From Candidatus Diapherotrites archaeon LH_S9 (lineage in GTDB: Archaea; B1Sed10-29; WALL01; JAGXON01): DNA of 64,000 bases. Within the stretch, counting starts at the first letter, position 1. Every line of letters starts with the position of its first letter. Below are positions 50,650 to 59,900 of the stretch, piece by piece. Under the pieces are notes generated by a model. It ran no database searches, was not told the DNA's origin, and worked only from the letters and a program-made list of their open reading frames with translations. A program made the translations under genes and the position numbers. The stretch lies in contig JAGXON010000004.1 in NCBI GenBank assembly GCA_023659865.1, forward strand, positions 1 through 64,000, given 5' to 3'.

Positions 50650-51858
50650 TTGAGTGACGATATTTTTGAGACAGAGGTTACAAGGGAGACCATTTTTGAG
50701 GACAGAGACGTACTAAGCCCTCACTACATACCCGACAAACTACCTCACCGAGAAAAACAGATAGAAAGAATAATGGAAATACTTGCGCCAGCACTGTCGC
50801 ACAAGAGGCCTAGTAACTTGTTCATTTACGGAAAAACAGGTTCTGGTAAAACAGTTTGCAGTAAAAGAGTTCTGCAAAAACTTAACTCGGTTAAAGAAAA
50901 GTACGATGCAGACGTGGAAGACGTTTACACCAACTGCCGAGTTCACAACACCAGGTACCAGGTGTTCACAAAAACTGCTGAAGCAGTGTTCCCGGACGAG
51001 GACTTCCGAGGCTATTCCTCAACGCACCTGTACGACAAGATGCTTGACTACATCGAGGACAAGAACCTCACCTTCATATTCGTTCTGGACGAACTTGACA
51101 AAGTCAAAGACCTCGACGACCTCATCTACACTTTGACCAGAGCTAACGATGACCTGAACCAAGGAAGAGTAGTGATAATCGGGATTTCGAACAGAGTCAC
51201 GTTCAAGGAAAAACTTGACCCGAGAAGCAAAAGCACTTTATGTCAAGAAGAAATGGTTTTCCCACCGTACAACGCGGAAGAACTTCACTCAATCCTCGAA
51301 GAAAGAGCTGAAGAAGGATTCAAACAAGGAATGTTCAAAGACTCAGCCATAGCTTCTGCATCAGCTTTCGCAGCTAACGAGTCAGGCGACGCCAGGTACG
51401 CTCTAAAGCTGTTGATTAAAGCAGGTGAAATAGCTGACAAGAAAGCTGAGCCAGTGACCGACGATCACGTTCAGGAAGCTCGTAGCGCAGTAGAAAAAGA
51501 AATCGTTTTCGACTTGATCGAATCACTTCCCGAGCACCAGGGAATCGTTTTGCAGGCCGTGGCCTCTCTTTCCAAGGAGGGCGGTAAGTACTCGAAGCTC
51601 GTTAAAACTGACGAGGAGGATGCGGACAAAGTTCTTTTTTCAGGAGAAGTCTACGATCGTTACGATAAACTGTGCAGGGACTGGAGCAAAAAGCCTCGTA
51701 GCTCAAGATGGTTCAGAGAGTACTTGAATGAACTGGAAATGCTTGGATTGATAACAACCAACATCTCAGGCAAAGGCGTTCGAGGCAACACTAGACTCAT
51801 CAGATTGTCTTTTCCTCCGGACGAGGTAAAAGAAGCCGTGGAAGAAAAGTTCAAGTGA
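50650..51858 (+). CDS. cdc6: Orc1/Cdc6 replication initiator
   Basis: 402 residues from a TTG at 50650 that has GGGGGA 6 nt upstream. AAA+ ATPase with Walker A GKTGSGKT (about 62-69), Walker B VLDELDKV (about 136-143), sensor 1 GISNR and the sensor 2 region SGDARYALKLL (about 238-248), and a C-terminal winged helix (about 290-400). It binds origins (ORB elements) and loads MCM. A 25-nt piece of its 5' part (about 50692-50716) recurs, reversed, in the linker between the duplicated blocks at 56.9 kb. Confidence 0.95.
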   Translation: MSDDIFETEVTRETIFEDRDVLSPHYIPDKLPHREKQIERIMEILAPALSHKRPSNLFIYGKTGSGKTVCSKRVLQKLNSVKEKYDADVEDVYTNCRVHNTRYQVFTKTAEAVFPDEDFRGYSSTHLYDKMLDYIEDKNLTFIFVLDELDKVKDLDDLIYTLTRANDDLNQGRVVIIGISNRVTFKEKLDPRSKSTLCQEEMVFPPYNAEELHSILEERAEEGFKQGMFKDSAIASASAFAANESGDARYALKLLIKAGEIADKKAEPVTDDHVQEARSAVEKEIVFDLIESLPEHQGIVLQAVASLSKEGGKYSKLVKTDEEDADKVLFSGEVYDRYDKLCRDWSKKPRSSRWFREYLNELEMLGLITTNISGKGVRGNTRLIRLSFPPDEVKEAVEEKFK

Positions 51859-51860
51859 AT

Positions 51861-52208
51861 CTAGCAAGTTGAGTGAATCACGGCGGTCACAACGGACTTG
51901 TCTTCTTGATCGTTGTATAACTGGATTGCTTTCGGTGACTTCGCAGTCAATAAATTTATTTCTTTTCCTTCCAATAGTTTTTTCGAGTCTTCACTAACTT
52001 CCAGTTTACCGTACTGGCCGGTGCCAACGATCAGCAGTTCGGTGTTGTCGTCGATGTGTCTGTTTGTTTCTTTTGTTTCAATCAGGTGGTTTTCTGGTCT
52101 GTAGCCTCTTTCTTTTGCTTTTCCGTTGGTTCTGATTTCGAGGTCTTCGTTCCATTCTTTGTTGTTGAACACGATTTTTCCGAAGCTTGCTTCCTGGAAT
52201 TCAGGCAT
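51861..52208 (-). CDS. Mth938/DUF498 domain protein
   Basis: 115 residues of the small Mth938-like (NDUFAF3-related) fold: FGKIVFNNKEWNEDLEIR near the start, TELLIVGTGQYGKLEV (about 58-73) with the family's VGTG turn, and a late TAKSPKAIQLYN helix. Members occur alone or fused in archaea and bacteria; molecular function is unknown. ATG at 52208 has GAGG 6 nt upstream. Convergent with cdc6, 2 bp apart. Confidence 0.82.
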   Translation of the reverse strand: MPEFQEASFGKIVFNNKEWNEDLEIRTNGKAKERGYRPENHLIETKETNRHIDDNTELLIVGTGQYGKLEVSEDSKKLLEGKEINLLTAKSPKAIQLYNDQEDKSVVTAVIHSTC

Positions 52209-52305
52209 TTTCATCCTCTACTCCTTAAATTCTTTTCTTCCTTTTAACTTTTCGTTTTTTCGAAATGAAAGAGTGCAATGTGGTGCATCATAACGATGGA
52301 CACCT

Positions 52306-52794
52306 CTAAAGACTGATTTTGCTCTCTTCTTTAAGCGTAGAAAGAGCGGCTATACCATTCACCTTGATGACTCTTCCTTTACCAGTCTTTATTATACCTT
52401 CTCTAGCAACTTCATAGTACTCATCCTGATCCTTGGCTTTTATCTTGACCAGAAGCTCCCACTCGCCGGTAAGAGTGTGCACTTCCTGGATTGCTGGATG
52501 GCTGAACGCGATTTTTTCTCCCAGATCCTCATCGAATTCGAAGTCTTCCTCCTTCTCAGGATACTTCAGCTTCACTAGCGCAAAATAAGTCATTCCCTTG
52601 CCTGCTTTCTTTGGATTAACTTTTGCATTGTAGCCTTCAATCACATTTTTTTCCTCCAACTTCTTTATTCTGGAATGCACTGTAGATGAAGGGACGTCAA
52701 GCGCTTCAGCGATCTTTTTAACTTTCGGGGAGCACGTGTCCCCATTCTGTGCTAGGTTCAAAATACTTTTATCTAAGTCATCAAGCTCCGTCAT
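52306..52794 (-). CDS. Lrp/AsnC-family transcription regulator
   Basis: 162 residues. N-terminal winged helix: LDDLDKSILNLAQNG, then KIAEALDVPSSTVHSRIKKLEEK with the recognition helix (about 27-50, cited as positions) and GYNAKVNPKK. The C-terminal RAM/effector domain (about 68-150) has ALVKLKYP, VHTLTGEWELLVKIKAKD and VNGIAALSTLKEE. Family members bind amino acids and regulate metabolism, usually including their own gene. A TATA-like AGTTATATACTT (minus strand, about 52824-52835) and GTGAT precede the ATG; a palindrome lies further upstream. Confidence 0.93.
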   Translation of the reverse strand: MTELDDLDKSILNLAQNGDTCSPKVKKIAEALDVPSSTVHSRIKKLEEKNVIEGYNAKVNPKKAGKGMTYFALVKLKYPEKEEDFEFDEDLGEKIAFSHPAIQEVHTLTGEWELLVKIKAKDQDEYYEVAREGIIKTGKGRVIKVNGIAALSTLKEESKISL

Positions 52795-52851
52795 AAAATC
52801 ACTTTATTGTTTTTTATTCAGGAAGTATATAACTTTTTGGATATCGTCCTT

Positions 52852-52876
52852 GTGATCGTAAATCCTACTGGATCAC
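52852..52876. promoter_or_regulatory. Palindrome upstream of the Lrp gene, candidate operator
   Basis: GTGATC at 52852-52857 and GATCAC at 52871-52876 form perfect 6-bp arms 13 bp apart, widened by ATCGT/ACGAT at 52842-52846 and 52875-52879. It lies about 20 bp beyond the TATA box of the Lrp-type gene, where an autoregulatory or activating site would be expected. Confidence 0.4.
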
Positions 52877-52889
52877 GATGATTTCTGAA

Positions 52890-52929
52890 TTTTGTTTCCA
52901 CCTTATTTAGGACATTTGTCGAAACAAAA
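52890..52929. repeat. Inverted repeat with ORB-like core
   Basis: TTTTGTTTCCAC (52890-52901) and GTCGAAACAAAA (52918-52929) are inverted copies with one mismatch in 12, separated by 16 bp. The half GTTTCCAC equals the core of archaeal origin recognition boxes (GTGGAAAC on the other strand), but the G-rich flank of full ORBs is missing. AT-rich surroundings, about 1 kb from cdc6. Confidence 0.4.
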
Positions 52930-53003
52930 AAATATAATCCGAATAATTTCTATTATAGTGTATGACATATGATTTTGAATGCTTATCGTATATTTCTGTC
53001 AGG

Positions 53004-53063
53004 AATTGATTTATTTTCTGGATGATACTCAAAAATTGATTTGTTTTTTGGATAACACCCAAA
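53004..53063. repeat. Two tandem 30-bp repeats
   Basis: 53004-53033 and 53034-53063 are head-to-tail copies with 25 of 30 identical positions; all five differences are transitions. They begin AATTGATTT and end with CAAA. AT-rich and non-coding; iteron-like in appearance. The whole gap 52795-53200 has no gene. Confidence 0.7.
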
Positions 53064-53064
53064 C

Positions 53065-53180
53065 CTTTTTAAGTATGGGGTAGCGTAATGAGTATTGCTG
53101 GGTGGGCTTTTGACTAAGCCTCATTGGTGGAACCAGTTTGGGGGAAGAAAAGCTGTTTTCATGGTTTTTCTTCCCTCCGC
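53065..53180 (+). ncRNA. Candidate small RNA or terminator structure
   Basis: After a TATA-like CTTTTTAAGTA (53065-53075) the sequence holds nested inverted repeats. AATGAG pairs with CTCATT around an inner GGCTT/AAGCC hairpin (about 53087-53126), and a strong 10-bp stem GGGAAGAAAA/TTTTCTTCCC follows (about 53142-53176, 14-nt loop), then a T-run. This could be a small structured RNA on the plus strand, or the last stem could simply end the minus-strand gene that stops at 53201. No known RNA family was recognised. Confidence 0.3.
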
Positions 53181-53200
53181 TTTCTCAATTTTTTGCTCGT

Positions 53201-54292
53201 TCAGCTTAGTTTCTCTTTCTTTATCTGTTCCTTTAATTGTTTTTTAAGGACGCTCACGTAGTTCTCGAGCAAGGTGCTTTTCATTCCTCCAGGCAGTTTA
53301 TGGAGAGGTTCATCGATTTCATCAATTTTTTTCATGTACTTCTTTTCTCTTTCTTTCATTTGTTTTTTCCAATCTTCTTTTTTAGATAATCTTCCCGCCT
53401 CTTTTTTGATGAAATCCTGGAACTCTGGGTCTCGCTCAATAACTTCCTCCCAAACTTCTTTCAATTGTATTACTGCTGCTCTTCCGCCTCCTCCTCTTCC
53501 GTACTTCTTAAGCAATTTCCTTTCCTTTTTCCTAAGTTTCTTCAATTCTTTCTCAGTCAATTCATGCTTGGTCTCCCCAATCTCTTTCTCCGTGCTTTTC
53601 TTCACGATCAAGCCAACAATTACTGCAGCAAAAAGCGCTAGAAGGATGCCAGCTCCAATCAAAGGCCACTGATACTTCCGGTAAAACGGAACCATGTAAC
53701 TCGTGGTCAGGGTCTGAATGTTCTTGTTGTCTCCAGGGTCTTTAGCCACGATTTTTAGTTGGTTTTCTCCTTCTTTTAACTCGTAGTTGAATGTGAAGCT
53801 CCCGTCTTCATCAGCCTTGCCAAGTTCTTTTTCGTTCACAAGGATGGTTGTCCGGCATTTTTTGGATTGATTGCACTCAATCGCAGGGTCCGTCCGGCCG
53901 CTGATTTCTATTATTTTCTGATTGTTCTCGTCTGGAATAGGGTCCGGCTCTAGTTGTGTAGTGTTGTCCCAGGACACGACTTTAAAGGTGTTCGGGAGAT
54001 CGTAGCCTGACGGTAGGCTTCCCGTTATCCCCCATATATTTTTGCTTTTCTCTTCTTGGAGAACTAGGAGTTTTTGGGAACTAGGAGTTAAATTGAATTC
54101 TTTTTCATGGGTTTTAGCGTTTATAGTGACATTGAAAGCACTATGACCTCTTGCGCTAGTTTGAGTCCTGATGCTGTCAGGTCTTTGTCGTACGGTGATT
54201 GAAAAATCGTTTTTTTGGAGTGCGGGTTCTTGCACTGCTAGGGCTGAAGGTATTAGTATTAGTGCTGTGAGTAGTAGCCAGGCTTTTTTCAT
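53201..54292 (-). CDS. Single-pass membrane protein with extracellular Ig-like domain
   Basis: 363 residues. Sec signal peptide (MKKAWLLLTALILIPSALA), an extracellular part with a beta-sandwich of the bacterial Ig/glucodextranase type (EISGRTDPAIEC ... VNEKELGKADEDGSFTFNYELKEGENQL, about 128-185, cited as positions), a membrane helix (about 210-232) and a cytoplasmic tail of about 130 residues, strongly basic and coiled-coil. It lies 26 bp downstream of the giant surface protein gene on the same strand and is likely expressed with it. Possible link between surface layer and cytoplasm. Confidence 0.7.
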   Translation of the reverse strand: MKKAWLLLTALILIPSALAVQEPALQKNDFSITVRQRPDSIRTQTSARGHSAFNVTINAKTHEKEFNLTPSSQKLLVLQEEKSKNIWGITGSLPSGYDLPNTFKVVSWDNTTQLEPDPIPDENNQKIIEISGRTDPAIECNQSKKCRTTILVNEKELGKADEDGSFTFNYELKEGENQLKIVAKDPGDNKNIQTLTTSYMVPFYRKYQWPLIGAGILLALFAAVIVGLIVKKSTEKEIGETKHELTEKELKKLRKKERKLLKKYGRGGGGRAAVIQLKEVWEEVIERDPEFQDFIKKEAGRLSKKEDWKKQMKEREKKYMKKIDEIDEPLHKLPGGMKSTLLENYVSVLKKQLKEQIKKEKLS

Positions 54293-54318
54293 TGGTTCAC
54301 TAAAAACAGTTGTTTGTT

Positions 54319-56937
54319 TTAAAGTTTTTTTCTGGTTATGGTGTAGAGGGTTGCGAGAAGTATTGTTAGTGTTGTTAGTAGGATTGTTGGTGTGTTTGTT
54401 TTTTGTTTTTGGGTTGTTTTGCCTGTGATGCTTGCTTTTTGTTTTTCTTGTTTTTGTTTTATTTGTTGTAGTTTTTGTATGGTTTTTTGTTTTGTTTTTG
54501 GTTTTTCTGTTTGTTTGGTGGTTTGTTTGTTTTCTTGTGTTTTTTCTTGTGTTGTTGTTTTGTTTTGTTTGGGTTTGTGGTTTGTTTGTTTTTGGGCTTC
54601 TTCACTTGTTGTTTTGTTTGGGTTTGTGTTTGTTGGTGTTCTGCTTGTGCTGCTGCTTGTGCTTGTGCCGCTTGTGCTGGTTGAGCTTGTAGTGGTTGTG
54701 CTTGTGCTGCTTGTGCTTGTGCTGTTGCTTTTGGTGCTTGTTTTTGTGTTGGTTTCAGTGTTTTCTTCTGTCTCTGTGTGTTTTTGTGGGGGTTTGACTG
54801 GGTTGGTTAGTGGGATTTGTTTTTTGTTTTTTGTTTTGGTTGTGTGTTTTTTGTAGCATGGGAATACTATTTTGTTGGTTTTGGTGAATGTTCCGTTGTT
54901 TAGGCGTTTGTAGCAGGTGCCGCGTTTTGGCATGTGTTTGCATGGTCCTTTTGTAGAGGTTTTTGTGGTGAGTTTGTTGTTGTAGCATTGTTGTTTGGCT
55001 TCTGTTGCTGTGAGGTCGGTTGTGTATATTTCTCCGTATTTTTTTTGTTGTCTGTTGTCTGTCGCTCCTAATATTTCTGGCGGTCGATACGTCATATTCA
55101 GGTTCCATTTGTATGTGGTTCCCGAGTTTTGGTCCCAGATGTCCCAGGTGTAGTCGTCGTAGTTCCCTGCTGAGATGTTCCAGAAGTATGCTGGTAGATC
55201 GTCTGGAGTTACTAGTTCTGTCCAGGGGTAGTCTTTCCATCCTTTTGCCCACATTGTGAGGTTGGTTCTTACTGTGTCTGGTTCTAGGTCTTCTTCGTTG
55301 AGGTTGCCTACTTCTGATATGATGTGGAATGTTGTTCCTGTTGTGATTGTGTCTGGTGCGTATACTCCGTGCCATAGCCATGTGTAGGTGGAGTTTATGT
55401 ACGCGCTTGTGTTGTCTTCTTCTCCGGAGTTGTCGTTGTCGTCTTGTGCTTTTATGTGTAGGGTTTGGTTTGTTTCGGGTATGTTTGTGAATGTTAGGAT
55501 CCATTTCGAGTTGTTTTCTGTGCTTGTTAGGTTGGAGATGTTTATTGATTGCCAGTTGCTTTCGTCGTAGGCGTAGTCTACTTGTGCCATTGCTGAGTCG
55601 TTTGTGAAGGTGACTGTGATGTTGTCGTCGTAGTAGTAGTTGTCGTTTGGATTCGTGTCGTTTTCGTAGTTCCAGTTCCCGTACCCTCCGTTTTCTATAA
55701 AGTTTTGAGTGTAGTTTGCGTCCAAAATCGTGATGTTTGGTCCAACAGAGTTTTCAATAAAGTACACCCATGCTTTATCCCCTATGTTTCCTGCTTTGTC
55801 TACTGCTTTAACTTTTGTGGTGTGGTTCCCGTCTCTAAGTGATACTGGGTATGGTTGTAGGCAGGGGAAATCACTGTTGTTTGCCCAGCTTCCGTTATCT
55901 CTTTTTACTAGGTAGTATGCTAGGTCAGGATCGTTCCTACTTTTGTTACACTCTCCTCCTGCAAGAGAGTCAGTGCTATTCCAGTTAGGGTCAGCACTTG
56001 AATATGTACTTCCATTCTCTGGATCGATGATTGTTACGTTTATAGTGCTGGAATCTTTTTCGTAGTTGTATGGTTTTGTTGTGTTGGTTTGGGGTTGTGT
56101 GGGGATGTCGTTTGTGGCTTTGAGTTTTATTGTTCCTGTTGGGTTTATTGTGATGTTTGTTGCTGTGCAGTTTCCGTTTGTGTAGTTTGTGTTGTTCCAT
56201 GTGCTTTCGTTGTCTACTGTGTATTCGCATGATTTTATTCCGGTTTGTGGGTCTGTGGTTTTTGCTGTGATGTTTAGTTGGGGTGAGTGTTGTGGGTCTG
56301 GTAGTATCCAGGTGGTGTTGTTTTTGTAGCCTTCTGAGAATTGTATGTTTTGGAATTGTGGTGGTGTTTCGTCTATTTGGAATTTTCTTGTTCTGTTTCC
56401 CCAGCCGTTTGTGTTGTTGCATGCTATATGGATTTCGTGTTCTTCTGGTGGGGTGTAGTCGATTGGGTTTGTTAGTTGGGTGGTGTTGCTTGTGTTTGTG
56501 TTTATTGTTCCTATTTCTGTCCAGTTGCCGTTGTTAACTTGGTATTGGCAGTAGGTTGTGTTTGAGTTGTCGTCTGTTGGTGTGAAGGTGAAGTTGGTGA
56601 CGTTGCGGTACCATTGGTTTTTTGGGTGGTCTATGGTGATTGTTGGTGTTGGTGCGTTGATTGAGACGGTGATGTTGTCTATTAGTATTCTTCCTCCTTT
56701 TTTGTAGGTGTCTCCGCATTTTCCTTCTGTGTCGCAGGCTCTTGCGTATAGTGTGTGGTTTCCGTTGTTTAGTTGGGTGAAGTTGTGTGTTTTGTTTGTG
56801 GTGTTTTCCCAGGTTGTGGTGTCTTTTTTGGTTTGGTAGTGTTGTATGTCGTTTGCTGTTGAGTTGTATTTTATTTCGATCCATGTTTCATTGGTTTTGT
56901 AGTTGTTTGTTGGTGAGGTCTTAGTACGTCTCTGTCC
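54319..56937 (-). pseudogene. 3' part of the giant surface protein gene, separated by a duplication
   Basis: An open frame of 873 codons from 56937 down to the stop at 54319. It has no ATG, and the first usable start is a GTG at 55767, so it is unlikely to be expressed as read. Its first part repeats the Ig-like units of the upstream copy; from FIENSVG it continues into new sequence: PNITILDANYTQN, a YYYDDN region, a WNISAGNYDDYTWDIWD region, a four-cysteine segment, a long Thr/Ser stalk, a Lys/Gln/Thr-rich stretch and a C-terminal membrane helix ending TRKKL. These supply the missing end of the protein that starts at 60218. The frame agrees exactly with the upstream part once 1241 bp are removed. 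Confidence 0.75.
55742..56919. repeat. Direct repeat, copy A (1178 bp)
   Basis: Matches 56983-58160 base for base wherever I compared them, at a constant offset of 1241. It codes for three Ig-like units of the giant surface protein. The limits are sharp: the preceding base and the base after 56919 differ between the copies. Confidence 0.9.
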
Positions 56938-59900
56938 TCAAAAAACCAATGGTACCGCAACGTCACCAACTTCACCTTCACACCAACAGAGTTTTCAATA
57001 AAGTACACCCATGCTTTATCCCCTATGTTTCCTGCTTTGTCTACTGCTTTAACTTTTGTGGTGTGGTTCCCGTCTCTAAGTGATACTGGGTATGGTTGTA
57101 GGCAGGGGAAATCACTGTTGTTTGCCCAGCTTCCGTTATCTCTTTTTACTAGGTAGTATGCTAGGTCAGGATCGTTCCTACTTTTGTTACACTCTCCTCC
57201 TGCAAGAGAGTCAGTGCTATTCCAGTTAGGGTCAGCACTTGAATATGTACTTCCATTCTCTGGATCGATGATTGTTACGTTTATAGTGCTGGAATCTTTT
57301 TCGTAGTTGTATGGTTTTGTTGTGTTGGTTTGGGGTTGTGTGGGGATGTCGTTTGTGGCTTTGAGTTTTATTGTTCCTGTTGGGTTTATTGTGATGTTTG
57401 TTGCTGTGCAGTTTCCGTTTGTGTAGTTTGTGTTGTTCCATGTGCTTTCGTTGTCTACTGTGTATTCGCATGATTTTATTCCGGTTTGTGGGTCTGTGGT
57501 TTTTGCTGTGATGTTTAGTTGGGGTGAGTGTTGTGGGTCTGGTAGTATCCAGGTGGTGTTGTTTTTGTAGCCTTCTGAGAATTGTATGTTTTGGAATTGT
57601 GGTGGTGTTTCGTCTATTTGGAATTTTCTTGTTCTGTTTCCCCAGCCGTTTGTGTTGTTGCATGCTATATGGATTTCGTGTTCTTCTGGTGGGGTGTAGT
57701 CGATTGGGTTTGTTAGTTGGGTGGTGTTGCTTGTGTTTGTGTTTATTGTTCCTATTTCTGTCCAGTTGCCGTTGTTAACTTGGTATTGGCAGTAGGTTGT
57801 GTTTGAGTTGTCGTCTGTTGGTGTGAAGGTGAAGTTGGTGACGTTGCGGTACCATTGGTTTTTTGGGTGGTCTATGGTGATTGTTGGTGTTGGTGCGTTG
57901 ATTGAGACGGTGATGTTGTCTATTAGTATTCTTCCTCCTTTTTTGTAGGTGTCTCCGCATTTTCCTTCTGTGTCGCAGGCTCTTGCGTATAGTGTGTGGT
58001 TTCCGTTGTTTAGTTGGGTGAAGTTGTGTGTTTTGTTTGTGGTGTTTTCCCAGGTTGTGGTGTCTTTTTTGGTTTGGTAGTGTTGTATGTCGTTTGCTGT
58101 TGAGTTGTATTTTATTTCGATCCATGTTTCATTGGTTTTGTAGTTGTTTGTTGGTGAGGTGATGTTTATGTCTGGTGCTTGTGTGTTTACTGTGATTGTT
58201 ATGTTTTTTTCGGGTCCTGTGTTTCCTGCTTTGTCTGTTGGTTTTGCGTGGATGGTGTATGTTCCGTCTGCGAGTGTTATGGTGTGTGTTCCGTTTCCTG
58301 TTGTTTCGTTTGCTGTGTTTTTTTGCCATTCTGAGTTGTTTATTTTGATTTCTGCGTAGTCTGGGTTTTCGTCGTTTATTGTGTAGTTTGTTTTTATTGT
58401 GTTGGTTGTGTTGAATTTGGTTCCGTCTTTTGGTGCGGTTATGTTGATTGTTGGGGGTGTGAGGTCTACTTTTTGTTCTATTTTTGTTGTGTTGAATGCG
58501 TAGATGAGTCCTCCTTGGGTTGTTGATATGTAGAGTTTGTTTTTGTTTATTATTGGTGTTTGTTGTGTCCATCCGTCTAGTGGGTGTTCCCAGAGGTTTT
58601 TCCCGCTGTTTTGGTTTATTGCTTGTAGTTTTCCTTGTCCGTTGGTTATGTAGATTAGTTGGTTTTTGATTTTTGGTGTGGATAGGATCCAGTTGTGGTT
58701 TCCGGTGTTTTCCTCGGTGTAGTTCCAGATTTGTTTGTGGGTTGTCATGTTGATGGCGTGGAGTTTTCCTCCGTTTTGGGTTGGGTTGCCTTTGGTTCCT
58801 ATGTAGAGGGTGTTGTTGGTTATGGTTGGGTTTCCGAGGATTGATCCGGTTTTGTATTTCCATAGTTTTTTGCCGTTGGTTTTGTTGAATGCGTATACTC
58901 CGTCTGCGCATGCGATGATTGTGTTGTTCAGTACTATTGGTTTTGCGTCTATCCAGTTATAGTCTGTTTTTCCGTTCCAGATTGTTTCTAGTGTTGTGGC
59001 GTTTAGGGCGTGGATTTTGCTTCTTCTTCCTCCTACGTACACTATTCCGTTTTCTACTACGGCTTCTGAGTATCCTCTGATTCCTTTTCTTGTTTTTAGT
59101 TTTTCTCCGTTGGTTTTGTTTATTTTGTAGAATTTTGGTGCGGTTCTTGATGCGGTTTCAATGTATAGGTTGTCTCCGTTTATTGTGGGGCGTGTTTTTC
59201 CTTTTGAGAGGGTTGTGTTCCATAAGTATTTTTGGTTGGTTAGGTTTAGGGCGAATAGTATTCCGTCTGAGGTAGATTGGTATAGTACTCCTTCTTCTAT
59301 CAACGGGTTGCCGTTTACTCCATCTGGTAAGTTGGTGGGCGCGCTTTTGTTCCATATGGTTTCTCCGTTGGTTTTGTTCAGGGCGTGTATGAGGTTGCTG
59401 TCTATTCTGGTTCCTACGTAGATTTTTTCTCCGTCGGACCCGAGATCGGGTTCTATTCTTCGTTTTATGTCTAGTTGTCTTCTCCATGTGATTGCGTCGC
59501 TTGATTCGTTGAGGGGTCGGGTCGTCGCGATTGCTATTGGCTGGCTTGTTTGTCCTCCTTCGTTGTCTATTATTCTTACAACGGCTCCGATTCCGTGACT
59601 GGAGTAGTCGGGTGTGGGGTTGTATTCGTGTGTTATTGTTGGTTCTGTGGTTGTTGTGGTGTTGTTTGGTGTTAGTTCCCATTTGTATTTGGTTATGTTT
59701 CCGTCTGTGTCGTGTGAGTTGGTGGCGTTGAATAGGATTTTTTTCCAGGTTTTTTTGGTGGTTGTTATGTTTGGTATGGGTTTTATGTTTATGTTGTATG
59801 TTCTGTTTTCTGTGGTTTCGGTGGTTTGGTTTGTGTCGTGGCATTTGATGTTCCATTTTGTTGTGGTGTTTATTGTGGTGTTGTGGAAGATTTTGTTGTG

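Noticed and set aside
53004-53063. CRISPR array
   Set aside because: Only two adjacent imperfect 30-bp units without spacers, and no cas genes in the window.
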